Shown here: positions 11,148 through 23,800 of the stretch, one piece after another
Position numbering within the stretch: the first letter of the stretch is position 1
Layout of the letters: the number at the start of each line of letters is the position of its first letter
DNA from: Botrytis cinerea B05.10
Taxonomy: Eukaryota; Ascomycota; Leotiomycetes; Helotiales; Sclerotiniaceae
DNA length: 64,000 nt
Direction: 5' to 3'
NCBI RefSeq assembly: GCF_000143535.2
Contig: NC_037319.1
Coordinates: forward strand, 186,001-250,000
The notes under the pieces: generated by a model
Databases searched by the model: none
Told to the model about the DNA's origin: nothing
Seen by the model: the letters and a program-made list of their open reading frames with translations, nothing else
Program-made: the position numbers and the translations under genes

Positions 11148-14100
11148 AGGTATGATGACTGAGAGTGTAGTTGACGAGAGACAAAATAGCAGTGTAGGGT
11201 TTAGTTTAGGTAGAAAGTGTAAGATTAAGTATGATGCATTAGTTCGGGGAGGATGATCGATGCCTTTCAAGGTTGATGTGTTTATTGCCAAGCGGGAGAG
11301 CGGGACATGTATCAATCTTTGTAGTAGTTTGGTAGGGCCTGTCTAGGTGTTCTTGAATCCTGGTGGTATGATATGGAGTAGATATGGGGTGAATGGTGTA
11401 GATGTGTATGATGAAGGATGAGCATGAACATGTTCCTTTTGCAGAAAGTTGGGGGCATCTTGAGGATTAATATTATATTGTAATATTGGTGGTATGGAGA
11501 TGTAATGGGACTGTCTAGTGAGATCCAAAAAAATAAAAAAAAATACCAGGTATGGAGTAGTTCTGGACGGGAAAGGATAAGAAGGCTTCAAAATGGTTGA
11601 CCCAGAAAAATGCAAGATGCTAAGCCCGGACATGGGAACATGGATGGAGGAGACATGGGGGTCGAAGTTGAACCTTGAGATTGGGACATGGGCATTCTGA
11701 GCAAATCATCTTCAGGGATTCTCTTACCTTGGAGTAAAATGTTTCTTTTGCTTTTTCGTTCTTGTTTGCCCTAGCCTGTTATTGTCAATTAACTTCAATA
11801 CCCCCAAAAGACCCTATAGCAGGTATCTTTACTTTATTGATTGTCTAGTCAAAAATGTTTACTTTACACACACACATACACACACGTCTAGATGTATCTA
11901 ATTGGCAAGGTCGATACAATACGTACGATAGACACCACTAGTAAGGTACAAGTACAGTCTAGATCCAAAAATAAGAAGAAAAAACCGCTGGAAATTCCCG
12001 TAGATAGGATAGCACTACGTCTGTTGAGATTAGTTCCCGGTAGATAGTACTGTGGGAAACAGCTTAGACTAACAGTCACTACTTGACTAATTGACTAAAA
12101 TTGACTAAAATGTTTCTTTAAACGAAAATCATCACAGACCTCATCTAGAGTGACAGATTGACAGAACGGTCGTTTGATAAATTATATTCTTGCAGTCCGA
12201 TCCAATAACCATGTCCACATTACACCTAGGCTCAGATTCCCCTTCACAAAAGCACTCTTCAAGCAGCACAGCACAGCACATTGTGGCTTCTTTTTTCCGT
12301 GGCTTTGGTCTGGTCGCTCCTCCACCGACCTTACCTTACCTCACCGCAGTGTATGCATAATGATTAGTGCACCAGAATCAAGCAATGCACTCGAACCCAC
12401 AAAATCCATTTCACACGCCCTTATTTCATACGACCCAACAGGCACATTGGGAAAAAAAAATCATACACAGCCTTACCCGAATGCATCTGGCAAATGTATG
12501 GCTGATTTTCCACTTTGCTGGGCATACCATACCCATCTTGCAACCTTGCACCTGCCTCGCACACAGGATCTCAATAACCTTACAAGGGATGGGGGTAACT
12601 TGCAGGACTGGCGCTGCGTGCATTATTAGTGGCCGCCTGGAATCCCCGTCCCACCATCGCCATCTCCGTCTAGTCGGTCAAGACTCAAGACTCACTCCAC
12701 TTTCATTATCTATGTGCCAAACCATTTTGGAACACACACACACACATATCCACATACCTAATATCCAAGGACAAAAGTTTAATTGTAGTTTGGGGTAAGA
12801 TTACGAAAGGGTGCTTAGGCCAGAAGAGAGAGATGAGATATCGTAGAGCAAGCCAACCAGATCATGAATACCGAAAATCCCTAGACGAACGTGCTAAAAA
12901 TCATGGCCCCCCTGTCGCTGGCTGTTCCCGAGACTTTAAAGATTGATTACCATCACCAATCTGCTAGGGGCAGGGGAACATTTGAGGATTTACGATATGG
13001 GATGTGTGGACATTTACCGTACCACCAACTGCAGAGTGGTATTTCCTGCAAGCACCATCAACTTTTTAAGATTCGATACCATGATGTCAGGAATCCATGG
13101 ATGAAAGCATGAAAGGGGATATTTTTGCGAGCGAATAGTCTACCGATCGCAACGCAATGATATTCACTCACCCTCGTAAACTCCTCGATCCGAGTTCAAC
13201 ATATACATCAAGTGATGTGCGAGACGAATGAAAACCTCCTCCCCCTCTCATGTAGATCTTCCTTTCTTTCCCAGTCTCCTCCCAATCCGGGTGGGGAAAT
13301 CCCATTAAAGTTAAATGAACCCTGTCTCATTCGCTTGATTTCGCTACTCTCAGACAAATAAGGCGAATTGAGTGGGGTGCAATGCTTGTGAATCGACGGC
13401 TAGATCTTCATTCATTGGCAGGCTCCCTAGCACATTTCTCAAAAGAGACATTTTTCGTCTTAAAGGACATTTCATTTTGGCGAAGGAGTCGAAATCTTGA
13501 GTTACATCGTTCCATTCGACGAAACAATAAACTCAATATCTGTCTGTACATACATGCTTTAATTTATCTAACCATGCACTCCTCGGATGATCGACGAAAG
13601 GTACATTTTGTTGTTGCCTGGATGCAATAATGCCGAGACTGATCGATTGATCGATTGAAATTGAACGAACACATGGTGACAGGAATAGATCTGGACTTTT
13701 ACCGGTAGGATATGATGGTGACAGTAACTCCATAAAAGCAACCTAGGTTCGGATTGAGGGGTTGCAGGATCAATCTTTCGAACTAATTATTGAAAATCTC
13801 CTAGACATGTCCTAATCCAAACCCTCCCGCAACCGCCGACACCACCCGAATACCAGAGTGCGCATCGGTAGGTGCATTTGGACTAGCATTACCACCGTGT
13901 CGATCAAACCCAATGATAAAAAGGAAACAGAGAACTTTGTCCCCTCTTGATGAGTAAAGTGGTCTGTGGCTAGGTTCATCAGGGGTCTACCGCAAATGAT
14001 TGGCCCGAGTACGAAGGATTAACGAAAACGCACGCCCAGGAGTGGCTACTGCATTCTCTACAATCTACTCGGCCACACATATTCACACATTCTCGTCTCA

Positions 14101-16248
14101 TGTGCCCCAAATCCCCACCCAAAATAGCCAAAGTGTTTCCCTCTCTTCTAGATGTTGCACAGCCTCGAGAGCACAGCCATCCCTTCACATCGTCATAATT
14201 GCTCGATATAGCAAAGAACCCGAATGGAAGCCTTGAAAGTTGAAACGTGTGTGAAGTTTCTCTGCATCATGACGGCCACCATTAGTCATTATCAGGCCTC
14301 TCGTAAACTGATCGTTTCGTTAACGATGGGTTGATATCGTCACAGTTCATCACGTACCAGGTCATTGTAGATATGCACGAGCCACACACCCCTGTCCAAC
14401 AGTTGCTAACAGACCAAAAGTTCGTCCGTTCTCTTCACATCACGGAACCGGACGGGACGGCAGGACCCATTTCACGAGGCAGATTTCTATTGTAGTTATC
14501 TTTCCTGTCCGTTCATCCCCTCTCTCAAGATGGATCACGGCTCTCTATACAACACACAACGTCCGCCCCTGATTTCAAACCATGCATGAGATCTCCACAA
14601 TCTCTTTCTTTGGGTCGTGTCACAGAAGGATTGAACCATCTGACCAAATGTGTGGGTGTTATATTGATCGACCTGGCCTTGATGTAATATCCTTTTTGCT
14701 GTATATGTGTATCCTTGATTTCGTGAATGCATAGTCGTCGCTACCGAAGGATCAATCCTTCTAGAAGCCCTCTAAGTCCTTCAAGTCACCCAAAACACCT
14801 CTGCACACACAAAGTCCATCTTACCCCCAGAAGCTCCATCTCCTCAAACAGAGAATAACCCTTTGGTTTCACGTTCTTCTGCAACTATTCGGAATTCAGC
14901 CCTATGAACCCCTTTCCCTTGAGTGAGTTCGCCAGCGATTGGCTACAAATCCTGGTAATAGTAATCCTCGCCGTCTTGGCACCGACTTTTCGAAATTATA
15001 GTCGGGTCCTAACGATGGAATTGGCTGGTAAATTTAATTCTCAAACGCAGACCCGTTGAAGTTGCTATTATCAGAATATCTTGCGAATCTTCTTCATGCG
15101 GAGCCCCTTGATACAATGAGGGCGTCTAATCTTTGTGTTGATACCACATCGTGAAGGTGTGCCATGGCTTATTTGACAGATACGTTCCTGCACCAAAGCA
15201 ATGCACTCATGGAGACGAACAAGTTGGCATTACATCCCGGCTCCATGCTGTTCCTCCGGCATTTGAGAATGCAGAAGTTTGATTGTGGCATTTTCTCAAT
15301 GCCTCTGTTACTCAGACGTAAGGGAGGTGCAGAGAATCCACTTCGTGATCTGGTCAGCCAGAAGAAACATGCAAGTATATTAGACCCATAGATATTTGTT
15401 GTCAGATGTTTCCAGTATACATCGTAGTCTGGTTGCACAGCCTCACAGCCTGGTGCATTGTAGCTAGCCATAATTCATAATGCCTAGCTCTGAACTCTGC
15501 AGCCCTGGAAAAGGCATCTCTGCTATAGGGCTGAGTAATTGACCAATTGATCGTCACGCATGCTCTCGGTCATCACCGTCATTGGTAATCTCTCCACCGC
15601 TAGTTGTAGATTTTCGTACTGTAGCCAATCGCGCTCCTTCTGTCGTCACAGTGACGCTTGACATTTGGAAGCGATAGTCAATGCAGATTTCAGTACAGAC
15701 ACGGTGCAGAAATTTCCGTCGATGTGGGTGTGGTTGATCAATTATTTCTTACAACCAACGGTTCTACGCAATTGAGATTTATTAATGTAACTCCAGTCTG
15801 CAGTAAGCTGCTGCCGAGGAGCAACGTTTCAGTCGAAAAGGGTTCTTCAGCTTCCATATGATGGTTGGCGTCGCCCACTTTGTCAACATCTACCTTAGTT
15901 GTCCATCCATTGTGTCTATCATTGCAACGACGATGCCCTTATTTGCCTCCCAAACACATTAACCATTGGAGACGAATTAAGCTCGGGACAAAACGTACAG
16001 TGAAATTTGTTATGTTTTTGAGCGGTGTATCCTTTACATATTAATTGAATTATGCAAACAATATTGAATTTATGCTGCCAACGAAGACGAGCAGGAGAAT
16101 CTGTGCCAACGGAAAATCTCGATCGCGATAATGACTTCTTAGGAAAACATGCTGTTTGGGCGACGAGATGAGACAGAAAAGAGCAAAGCTTCAAGGTTCG
16201 TCCGAAACTTTTACGATACCGAAGAAACTATGGAGAGACTTTTTTCGA

Positions 16249-16267
16249 CCCCCCCCCCCCCCCCCCC
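16249..16267. repeat. poly-C run, 19 nt
   Basis: Nineteen consecutive C residues followed closely by AGCGGGGGA; slippage-prone. Length may vary between reads or assemblies. Confidence 0.85.
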
Positions 16268-19200
16268 GACAGCGGGGGAAACATTTCAACAGCATCTATT
16301 CGCTAAGTTCTAACACCATCGCAAGGTTGTTCTGATCGATAATTTTTGAATGAGGGGTTAATGTACCACATCCAAATAGTATATTGGACTAACTACGATG
16401 AGTTGATGTAAAAGCAACTTGCTTTTTGTGAAGAGATTGCCAAGACTTATGAAGATGTGTGGTTGCACTAATATGGCATGTAAAAATGTCCTGGGCTACG
16501 GGTAAGTATCTCAGTATATGGTCCAATAGGATAAATCGAAGTTGATACAAGGCTAGTAACCCTCTTGCAGGCAAATGCTCAAGCTCCAAAGTTGACTTCC
16601 GCTTGCAGTACCGTGTCCTGATTCCCATGAACTGGGTCTAAAATGAAATAGTTCGGTTGGGATGTCATTCCTCCTAGATATCAAAGGGTAGCATTTTCCA
16701 GATTCTTTTAGGCTACGTTGTTACCAAGTGAATTGCTAAAGTGATTACCTCGCCTGGGTTCTGCCCCGGTTGGGCTCTTTGGCCCTGTCAGATTTTGAAG
16801 ATCTTCATACTATATCCCTTGCTATATCTCGTGTCATATAGATATACAGACGCAAGAATGTTCAGGGTGGGTATTTTTGGATATGATCATGAGGCTCTGC
16901 TTGCCAATCAAATGAGATTCAGATCGTAAGGGTAACCAATGAACCTTCCACAATATCGCTTCCCCTGTGCCATGAACATTGACTTCTACAAGCATTTTAG
17001 TCAAAGCGGGATTTCCTTTCATCAAAATCCCAGTTGAATGATCTGTGCTACCCACTTCCTCGGGCTCAAAAAAGTAGATTTGATAGACACTTTGATTTGC
17101 AAGTAAAAGCGGAGTAGACATCTTGAAATAGAATGGTCTTCGAATGTCGTTATCAGTCTCGCATAGAGGGCTTTCCAAACCGTAGCCATGGTTCAAGAAG
17201 CTACGACCTCCAGGGTGTGAATTAATTCGTTATCCGCAAGAGCCACGTGAAAAGTGCACAACAGTGCGACCTTCTTTTTTGTGACCCCCGATGCATCTTG
17301 ATGCATTCAATCTTGGGAATCTCCGCCAAGTCGCCGACTTGAAGATCAGTGAAAATCAGGAACTACTATTGATCCGATTCTGAATTCGACCAATTCTGTT
17401 ACCAGTCAATATCACGATGATACAAAGTACATACACATCATACTTTCAGAGGTTTCGGACACTCACAGTTCTTCCAAGGCTCTTAGGTTCCAGATTCCTA
17501 CGTTTCTCTACCGATGAAAACCGGAGTCCGTGGCCTTCGGTTACCTGTAACGGTACCCCATGAATGAATATAGTAGTCTAGTCACTCTAGTAATGTCTTA
17601 GCATCTTAGCAATGAAACTAGACGGGCCGGGGCAGAATCTGAGGTTACCCCAAAAGTTTAATCAAAGTGCTCGACAATAATGGCTGCAAATGGATGTTCA
17701 CCCCATTGCTTCGACTGCGCTCGAACAGGAAATCATTCGCTTAAATCTTCTTGATTGTGTCTGGTGTGTGTACCCTATCCCCCGGGGCGCCATTCCGTTG
17801 TTGGATCTACTTCAAAAACGTGGCATGCTTGCTCACCAACAAGGAAGCTCACAATTGCCCATTGGATGACATTCGAAAGGCAACAAAGTTTGGTATATTC
17901 CAAAGCACCATAGGGTTACAGTCTGTACCATGGAAGGAAGTTAATTGTCTCGAAAAGTCGTATGAGTAGGGTTACAGAGAGGAGATTCCATGGGTATCAT
18001 GATTATGGTTACAAGACATCCCACTTGGCGATATCAGTGTGTGTGTGTGTGGGATGGTAATGGAAGTCTTGCCATGTTCAGAAATTTGTGGTGTCTTGAG
18101 GCTTGAGACTTCCCTTTCTCCAGTCGCGAATCGAAATCGAATATGCAACGGCAGGTCATTTGTAACTATAAATGGCAACATTTTTGTATTGTGGCTCTCT
18201 TTCGTGCAACTTCGACAGTCTTGAGCTCTAGGCTCCAGCATTTTGATCACTCCTACCAGCATGAAATGATCAAAAACTGTTCGATTTTTCAAGTCTTGAA
18301 TGCATTGATGATTTGACAATTCGACTCGCTTCAACCATCAATTTTTTAGATCGTAAGTTGCATTTTCCCCTGCAGAAGTCCATTTCATGGCTTGATTCTA
18401 GGGAGATTCGTCGCATGGCCGGTTTTTTTTTTGCTTTTATCATCATTCATGTTAACCTGGGTACTGATCGACCGAATCGATGCAAGTATGGACAGGGAAC
18501 AGAACTAGAGGCGTCACATTCTGTATTTTCGGTACGAAAAAGAAAGAATGAAACTTCGAGAAGAGGATCCGTGAAGAACGAGATTCTTGATTTTATTGGG
18601 TGGCAATTGCTTAACTGATTTGGTATGGTTTGGTTGCTTCCTTTTTATTTTTAATTTGAAAAAGGAGAGAAGGGGAAGCCAGAAAGAAGTACGAGAAGGA
18701 TTTCGATGGAGCATGACGAGAAAGGCGCATCCCCCCCCCCCTTCATCAATTCATCAATGCGCATGATTTTCTATTCGCCGTCAAGGCTTCAATTATGATC
18801 CCTTCTCGCAAGCTTTTGCTGAATCCGTATCCTGTCTTGCCTTGTAGCATGTGTCGAAGTGTCGGCTTTTCGTTGGCGGGGCCGAGTCACCGCAACAGGA
18901 CACCGAGTGGTAGTCGCTGTACTACAATCGTATTGCAAGAGTCAGGTTTTGGTCAATATCAGTTGCATTATCGCAAGATATGATTTGAAATCACTTAGTC
19001 GAGTCACTGCAACATTGCTGGCGGTGCTGGCGATGATGTGTATTGTACAAGTCGTCCATTCATGCTCACCGATTGAATTGGAGTGAGTAGTCCAACGATG
19101 TCACCCCACATCTGTGAAATCGGGTGTTTTGCTTCAAGGGTTCTTTCTTCCTTTCAATCTTTGCTATTGAATCATGAATCATGAAATGGTAAAATCCTCA

Positions 19201-20896
19201 AGTCAAGCATTGTACAATTGCAATTTGGTAAATCAATAGCCATGAGAAGTCTTCAAATTTCTGTTCGCCATGTGTGCTACCCGTCCCCGCACATCGACTC
19301 TTTTCTTCTTCTTCTACCCTATATCAAATTCTGTGCTTTATTTTTCAGCAAATCAGTCTGCTTTCTCCATCTTCTAGTGTGTGTGTTCTATCTTCCTTTC
19401 GCGTTCTATTCACCTCAGTGATACTAGATTCATACCATGAAGACTGAAGATAACCATGCATATGTTTGTATGCACCGCTATCTGAGCCAAAGAGTGTGAA
19501 GATACCGCCTTTTCACATTGCATGGTTATTTCATGACATGTCAGCATATCTAATGATACTAGAATATTAGTGGTCTTTTCAACAAATGATTGATTTGTTT
19601 AATCTTCAAATCCCCACCTCTTACTAAATATTATTCCGATATCATCAGTATTTCTTCTGCAAGGCAATATCCCTATATTATATGATTGATATGACTATGC
19701 TCTAGAGGCATTCTAATTTGTGCATTCCATCGTGTCAGCTCATGTCTTTTGAACTAATGGTTAGTTCGAATTTCTATCCCTAAGTTGGTCTCGTTCATCA
19801 TTCCCAACGCTATATCCTACATGACATTGAACCGCCTTGCAATTTCCAAAAGCCCATGTAGATCACTCATAGTAGGATCTAGGGAAAAGGAATATGTCAC
19901 AGCTAACGGTTTGCCCATGCTGCCAGTCACAAACAAAAGCCCTTCCGCCTCCCTCTTTACCCTTGACCTATTCACGCCTCACTCAGTTTATCTAAACCCT
20001 CCATCCCTTAAACCCTCACTCCATCGTTCACTAGAGGAATTTGCCGCATTAACAGCTCTTTAGCTGGCCGACGGGCGACCTGTCCCTCGTAACTTATTTA
20101 TTTTTCGTCTTAGAGTGATTCAAAAATCGTGGACCCCTTCACATAGAAGGCGAATTTGTGAAGCACCAACCACTCTATCAAGAGGAGAGCGGGAAGAAAT
20201 CGACAATATCCCTATCTAGCGAAATTTCGGAGGAATGCTTGTCCCGTTTCCTAAATGCTGCTAGTTGAAAGGGGGCATTCACATACTCTGTTCTTCAAGG
20301 AAAGAATTATTTGGCTGAAAGACATTGCGCGGAGAATATGAGTAGACATAAAATTCCGTGTCTCAATCATTAAATGGGGATCAATCGGTTACTATACAAT
20401 TCAGTTGGAAGTTATTATCGCGCTCTTTGCGCTTGATTTGAGTGATGATTTGAGTAGTAGGGTAGTGGATGCGATCGATGACTGGCTTAATGAGGCAGCG
20501 ACGATGAAAATGATACACCATTACTAGTTTCGGCGAATTCATATGGGATGTAGGATATTCTGATGATATTGAAATTACAAGAAAACTTATGTCTCCACGC
20601 CAGCCTTACTTTCAATTTATCCAATCTTTCACTACTCATTTTTGACGCCCGTTGCGTACTGCTTTTCAACACCAAAACTTTTTGCTTCGCGCTCGTTCCA
20701 AATTTAGTCCCATTGAACCATCACTTCGAGGACAATACACCCGTGAACAAATTTTTGCGAGTTGAAAAATCTTCCCTATTCTTAAATTTACATCATTAAA
20801 TCCCTAGGGTCTGCGAACATCCAAAAAACGCCTGATATCAAATCAAAAACACACTCAACACACCAGGCCCATTACAGATTACCGCAATCCGAATCC

Positions 20897-23800
20897 TCAT
20901 CTCTCCATCCTCTCCGACCTTACAACACCTTCGATGAAATCGTGGCTTTGCCCACCAATTCTCGAACCACACTCTGGGCATCTAGCCTCTTCCATTGGCA
21001 TCCCGCATTCACCTATCGCAAACTATCATATGTTAGCTAACTCACACTCTTTAGTCTTGCAATTTATTGAAACACTCACCGGATGTCCCTTCTTGCACTC
21101 ATACCAATGACCACTATGTGTGGCAATTCCTCCCCTCCCAGAAACCATGGCATTTTTAATAGCATCCAACTCTTCTTTGGTGACTTCCTCGTACCACTCT
21201 CTACTTAAATACTTGATTGAATTTTCAACAGCAGCAAGTAACGAGTCAGCGTTTTGAAACCCCTCTTTACAAAGTGCCTTTGCTTCGTCCAATAACCTTT
21301 TAGCCTTCTCTATCGGCGAAGGATAATCCCTTTCTCCCGCTTCAGAATTGGCAGCAGAGCGAGTATATGAATCAAACAGGCGAGCTATCTTTGCAAAATA
21401 AAGTATGCCTTCTACGGCTAGCCTTGGCAAACTTTCGTCGCGACACGACTCGATGTGCGACAGACAAGATTTGAAAAAGGGCTTCGAAAGTTGATCTGGA
21501 GGCCCGCCAGATATTTTGATAGAGGAATTACGTGAACGGAGCTTATGAGCTATCGTAAAACCATCGGTTAGGGTGAGGCATCTAATGTTTCTCTCGTCAG
21601 TCTGAATCGAAAAAATCAGCTGATCATGTTTAAAAAAACACAAGTACTCACTGGACTCTAAGCATTGCACCAGTGCCTGCAAAAGCAATTCTTCGGTCCC
21701 TCGGGGATGTTCTGTCCTGGTCCGTAATCGTGAGGCCACACAACAAATTCTCAAGTGGGTGCTTTCTAATTGAGATTACTATAGCATTATGAAGTTTCGT
21801 AGCAGGTTGATGTTTATCCTTGAACTTCTCGCAGAATCTCATCACAGCCTTTTCTAATTGTCTCGCATTGTGATTTCGCTTCTCAAGCAATTCATTTACC
21901 TTGATTTCTGTCCATGGATCATCTACCGCCTGGATTAACCCAGGTGCAGAATTCTCAAACTCCTCCTCCAAATGAAGAGTACTTTTTTCTAGTTCTCGGA
22001 GTTCGACTTGGCCACTCACAAGAAATCGCTTGGACATTTCATCAATGACAGCCCGATTGATCACTCGATTATATCGTGGGGTTGCGTATTGTCGAAGCGG
22101 ACATTGACAATCTGGACACTGAGGAACAGATGATGCTAGTGAGGTGGTTTCCTTAATTGCTGTGAAATCTCCATGGATATTCTGTTGATAGACTTCAGAC
22201 ATGCCGACCACCCCATCGAGCGATTCTGCTGTGAAGAAGTGACCACAAGCAAGCGCGATTATCGGAGTATCCTCAAGGTCAATCTCTCTGAACAATTTCA
22301 ACTCAAGAAGATCGACTCGCTGGTCTTGTTTTGTAGAGCATATTTGACAATAGTCGCGTGGGCATAACTCGCCACAAACCCCAGGGCATTGGTGACCGCA
22401 AGAAAGCTGTAGTAAACAACGTTTGTTGCACGGCAATCTATCACATGGACTAGCACATCTATTTGCGTATTTGATTAGCTTAACAATAGAGGAGAAGTCT
22501 TGGAACAAAGTGAGGTGCAAACGAGTTTCCCTATCTTTGACTTGGTTTTAAAAATTCGCGGTAACTTACGGCATCTTGCAAGCACCTTCGTGCTTACATG
22601 ACCATGTACATAGCTCTATACATGGTGCGCAAGCTTCGTAGCACTTCAATGTACATTTAGAGTGCGAGCATTGAACCTATTAACTCAGAAGTCAGAATTA
22701 AGGTATCAGATTTTATATCGAAACAATTACAGCGTGTAATACATACCTCGCAGCTGGATGAACACAATCCACATTCTTTTCCTAAATGACAGGTTCGCTG
22801 GCAGTTATGACTGCAGGTTCCAAAGGCACGGCCACATGGCTTTTTGCATGGTCGATGCTCAGTAACTATCACTTCCCCATCCTTTTTATTGCACTGGCCA
22901 CACGTCGAGCCGCATGCGTGCCCACACGGTAAAATCCCACCACAGATCGTGGGACAGCTAAAGGTCGGCGATTTGACATCCTGAGAACATGTAACAGTAA
23001 CTATATGACCACAGTCGGGGACCCTTCTTTTTAACATAACTAGACATGGGATGTTGTTTAGATCTCGTGTCAAATGACATGAGACTCCATCCTTGGAATG
23101 ATTACATGGGAGCTGAATATTGTCCAGTTTGACATGACACAGTCCACAATCTTCTCCGCAGGTAACTTTTCGGCACGAGTGTCCGCAAGGCTCGTGAAGG
23201 CGTTCACAGGGCTTTGGACATCTGAAAGCTTGATGCATGCTATCCGAGTGACAACGGGCTGTACATTGGTGCCCGCAATCTGGTAAGCGTTTGTTGCAAG
23301 ATAGATTGCAACCCCCTTCAGGGCTCCATCTTGCAAAGTCATCTGGCTCGGAAACTTGGATCTCGGTTTCGGGATGTCGAGGACAACAAAGAGCGAATGA
23401 GTTACCGACGGAATTAGTCTCCCGTAGCATACCTAAAACGTGCTTCCACATAGCTACGCTGGAATACGTCTCAGAATTACCAATGAGATACATACCATGT
23501 TGGGCTCGACTTAGAAGGACATTAATGCGGTTGGTAGTTCTGAGAAACCCAACATTCTTCTCCTTGTTGCTTCTGACCAAAGAAACGATGACAACCTTCG
23601 CCTCTTCACCTTGGAAATTATCGACGGTGGCAATACTAAACAAAGATGAAATTAGATTTAGCTCTTCAATTAATGCAAAAAGATGGTACATACCGAAGAA
23701 ATTCACTCAAGTTCTTCTTCTCGAGAGGCTTTCTGTCTCCAAATGTTGACGTTGGACTGTCTGGCTTTTCATCTGATGTGGTAAAACCATCCCTAGTAAG

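Larger units (their letters stand above)
10781..20896. other. gene-poor region, about 10 kb
   Basis: The first few hundred bases are leader and promoter of the C2H2 gene. Beyond that I find no reading frame longer than about 150 codons and none with a recognisable domain. I checked both strands for transposase, reverse-transcriptase and integrase-like motifs in the available frames and saw none. Base composition is ordinary, without an obvious AT-rich RIP block. Homopolymer C runs occur at 16249-16267 and near 18731. The region could hold long UTRs, non-coding RNAs or small genes that cannot be told from background by eye. Confidence 0.5.

Noticed and set aside
12174..12798. Overlapping frames of 151 and 143 codons
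   Set aside because: Two different frames of the same stretch, neither with a recognisable motif or good splice structure.
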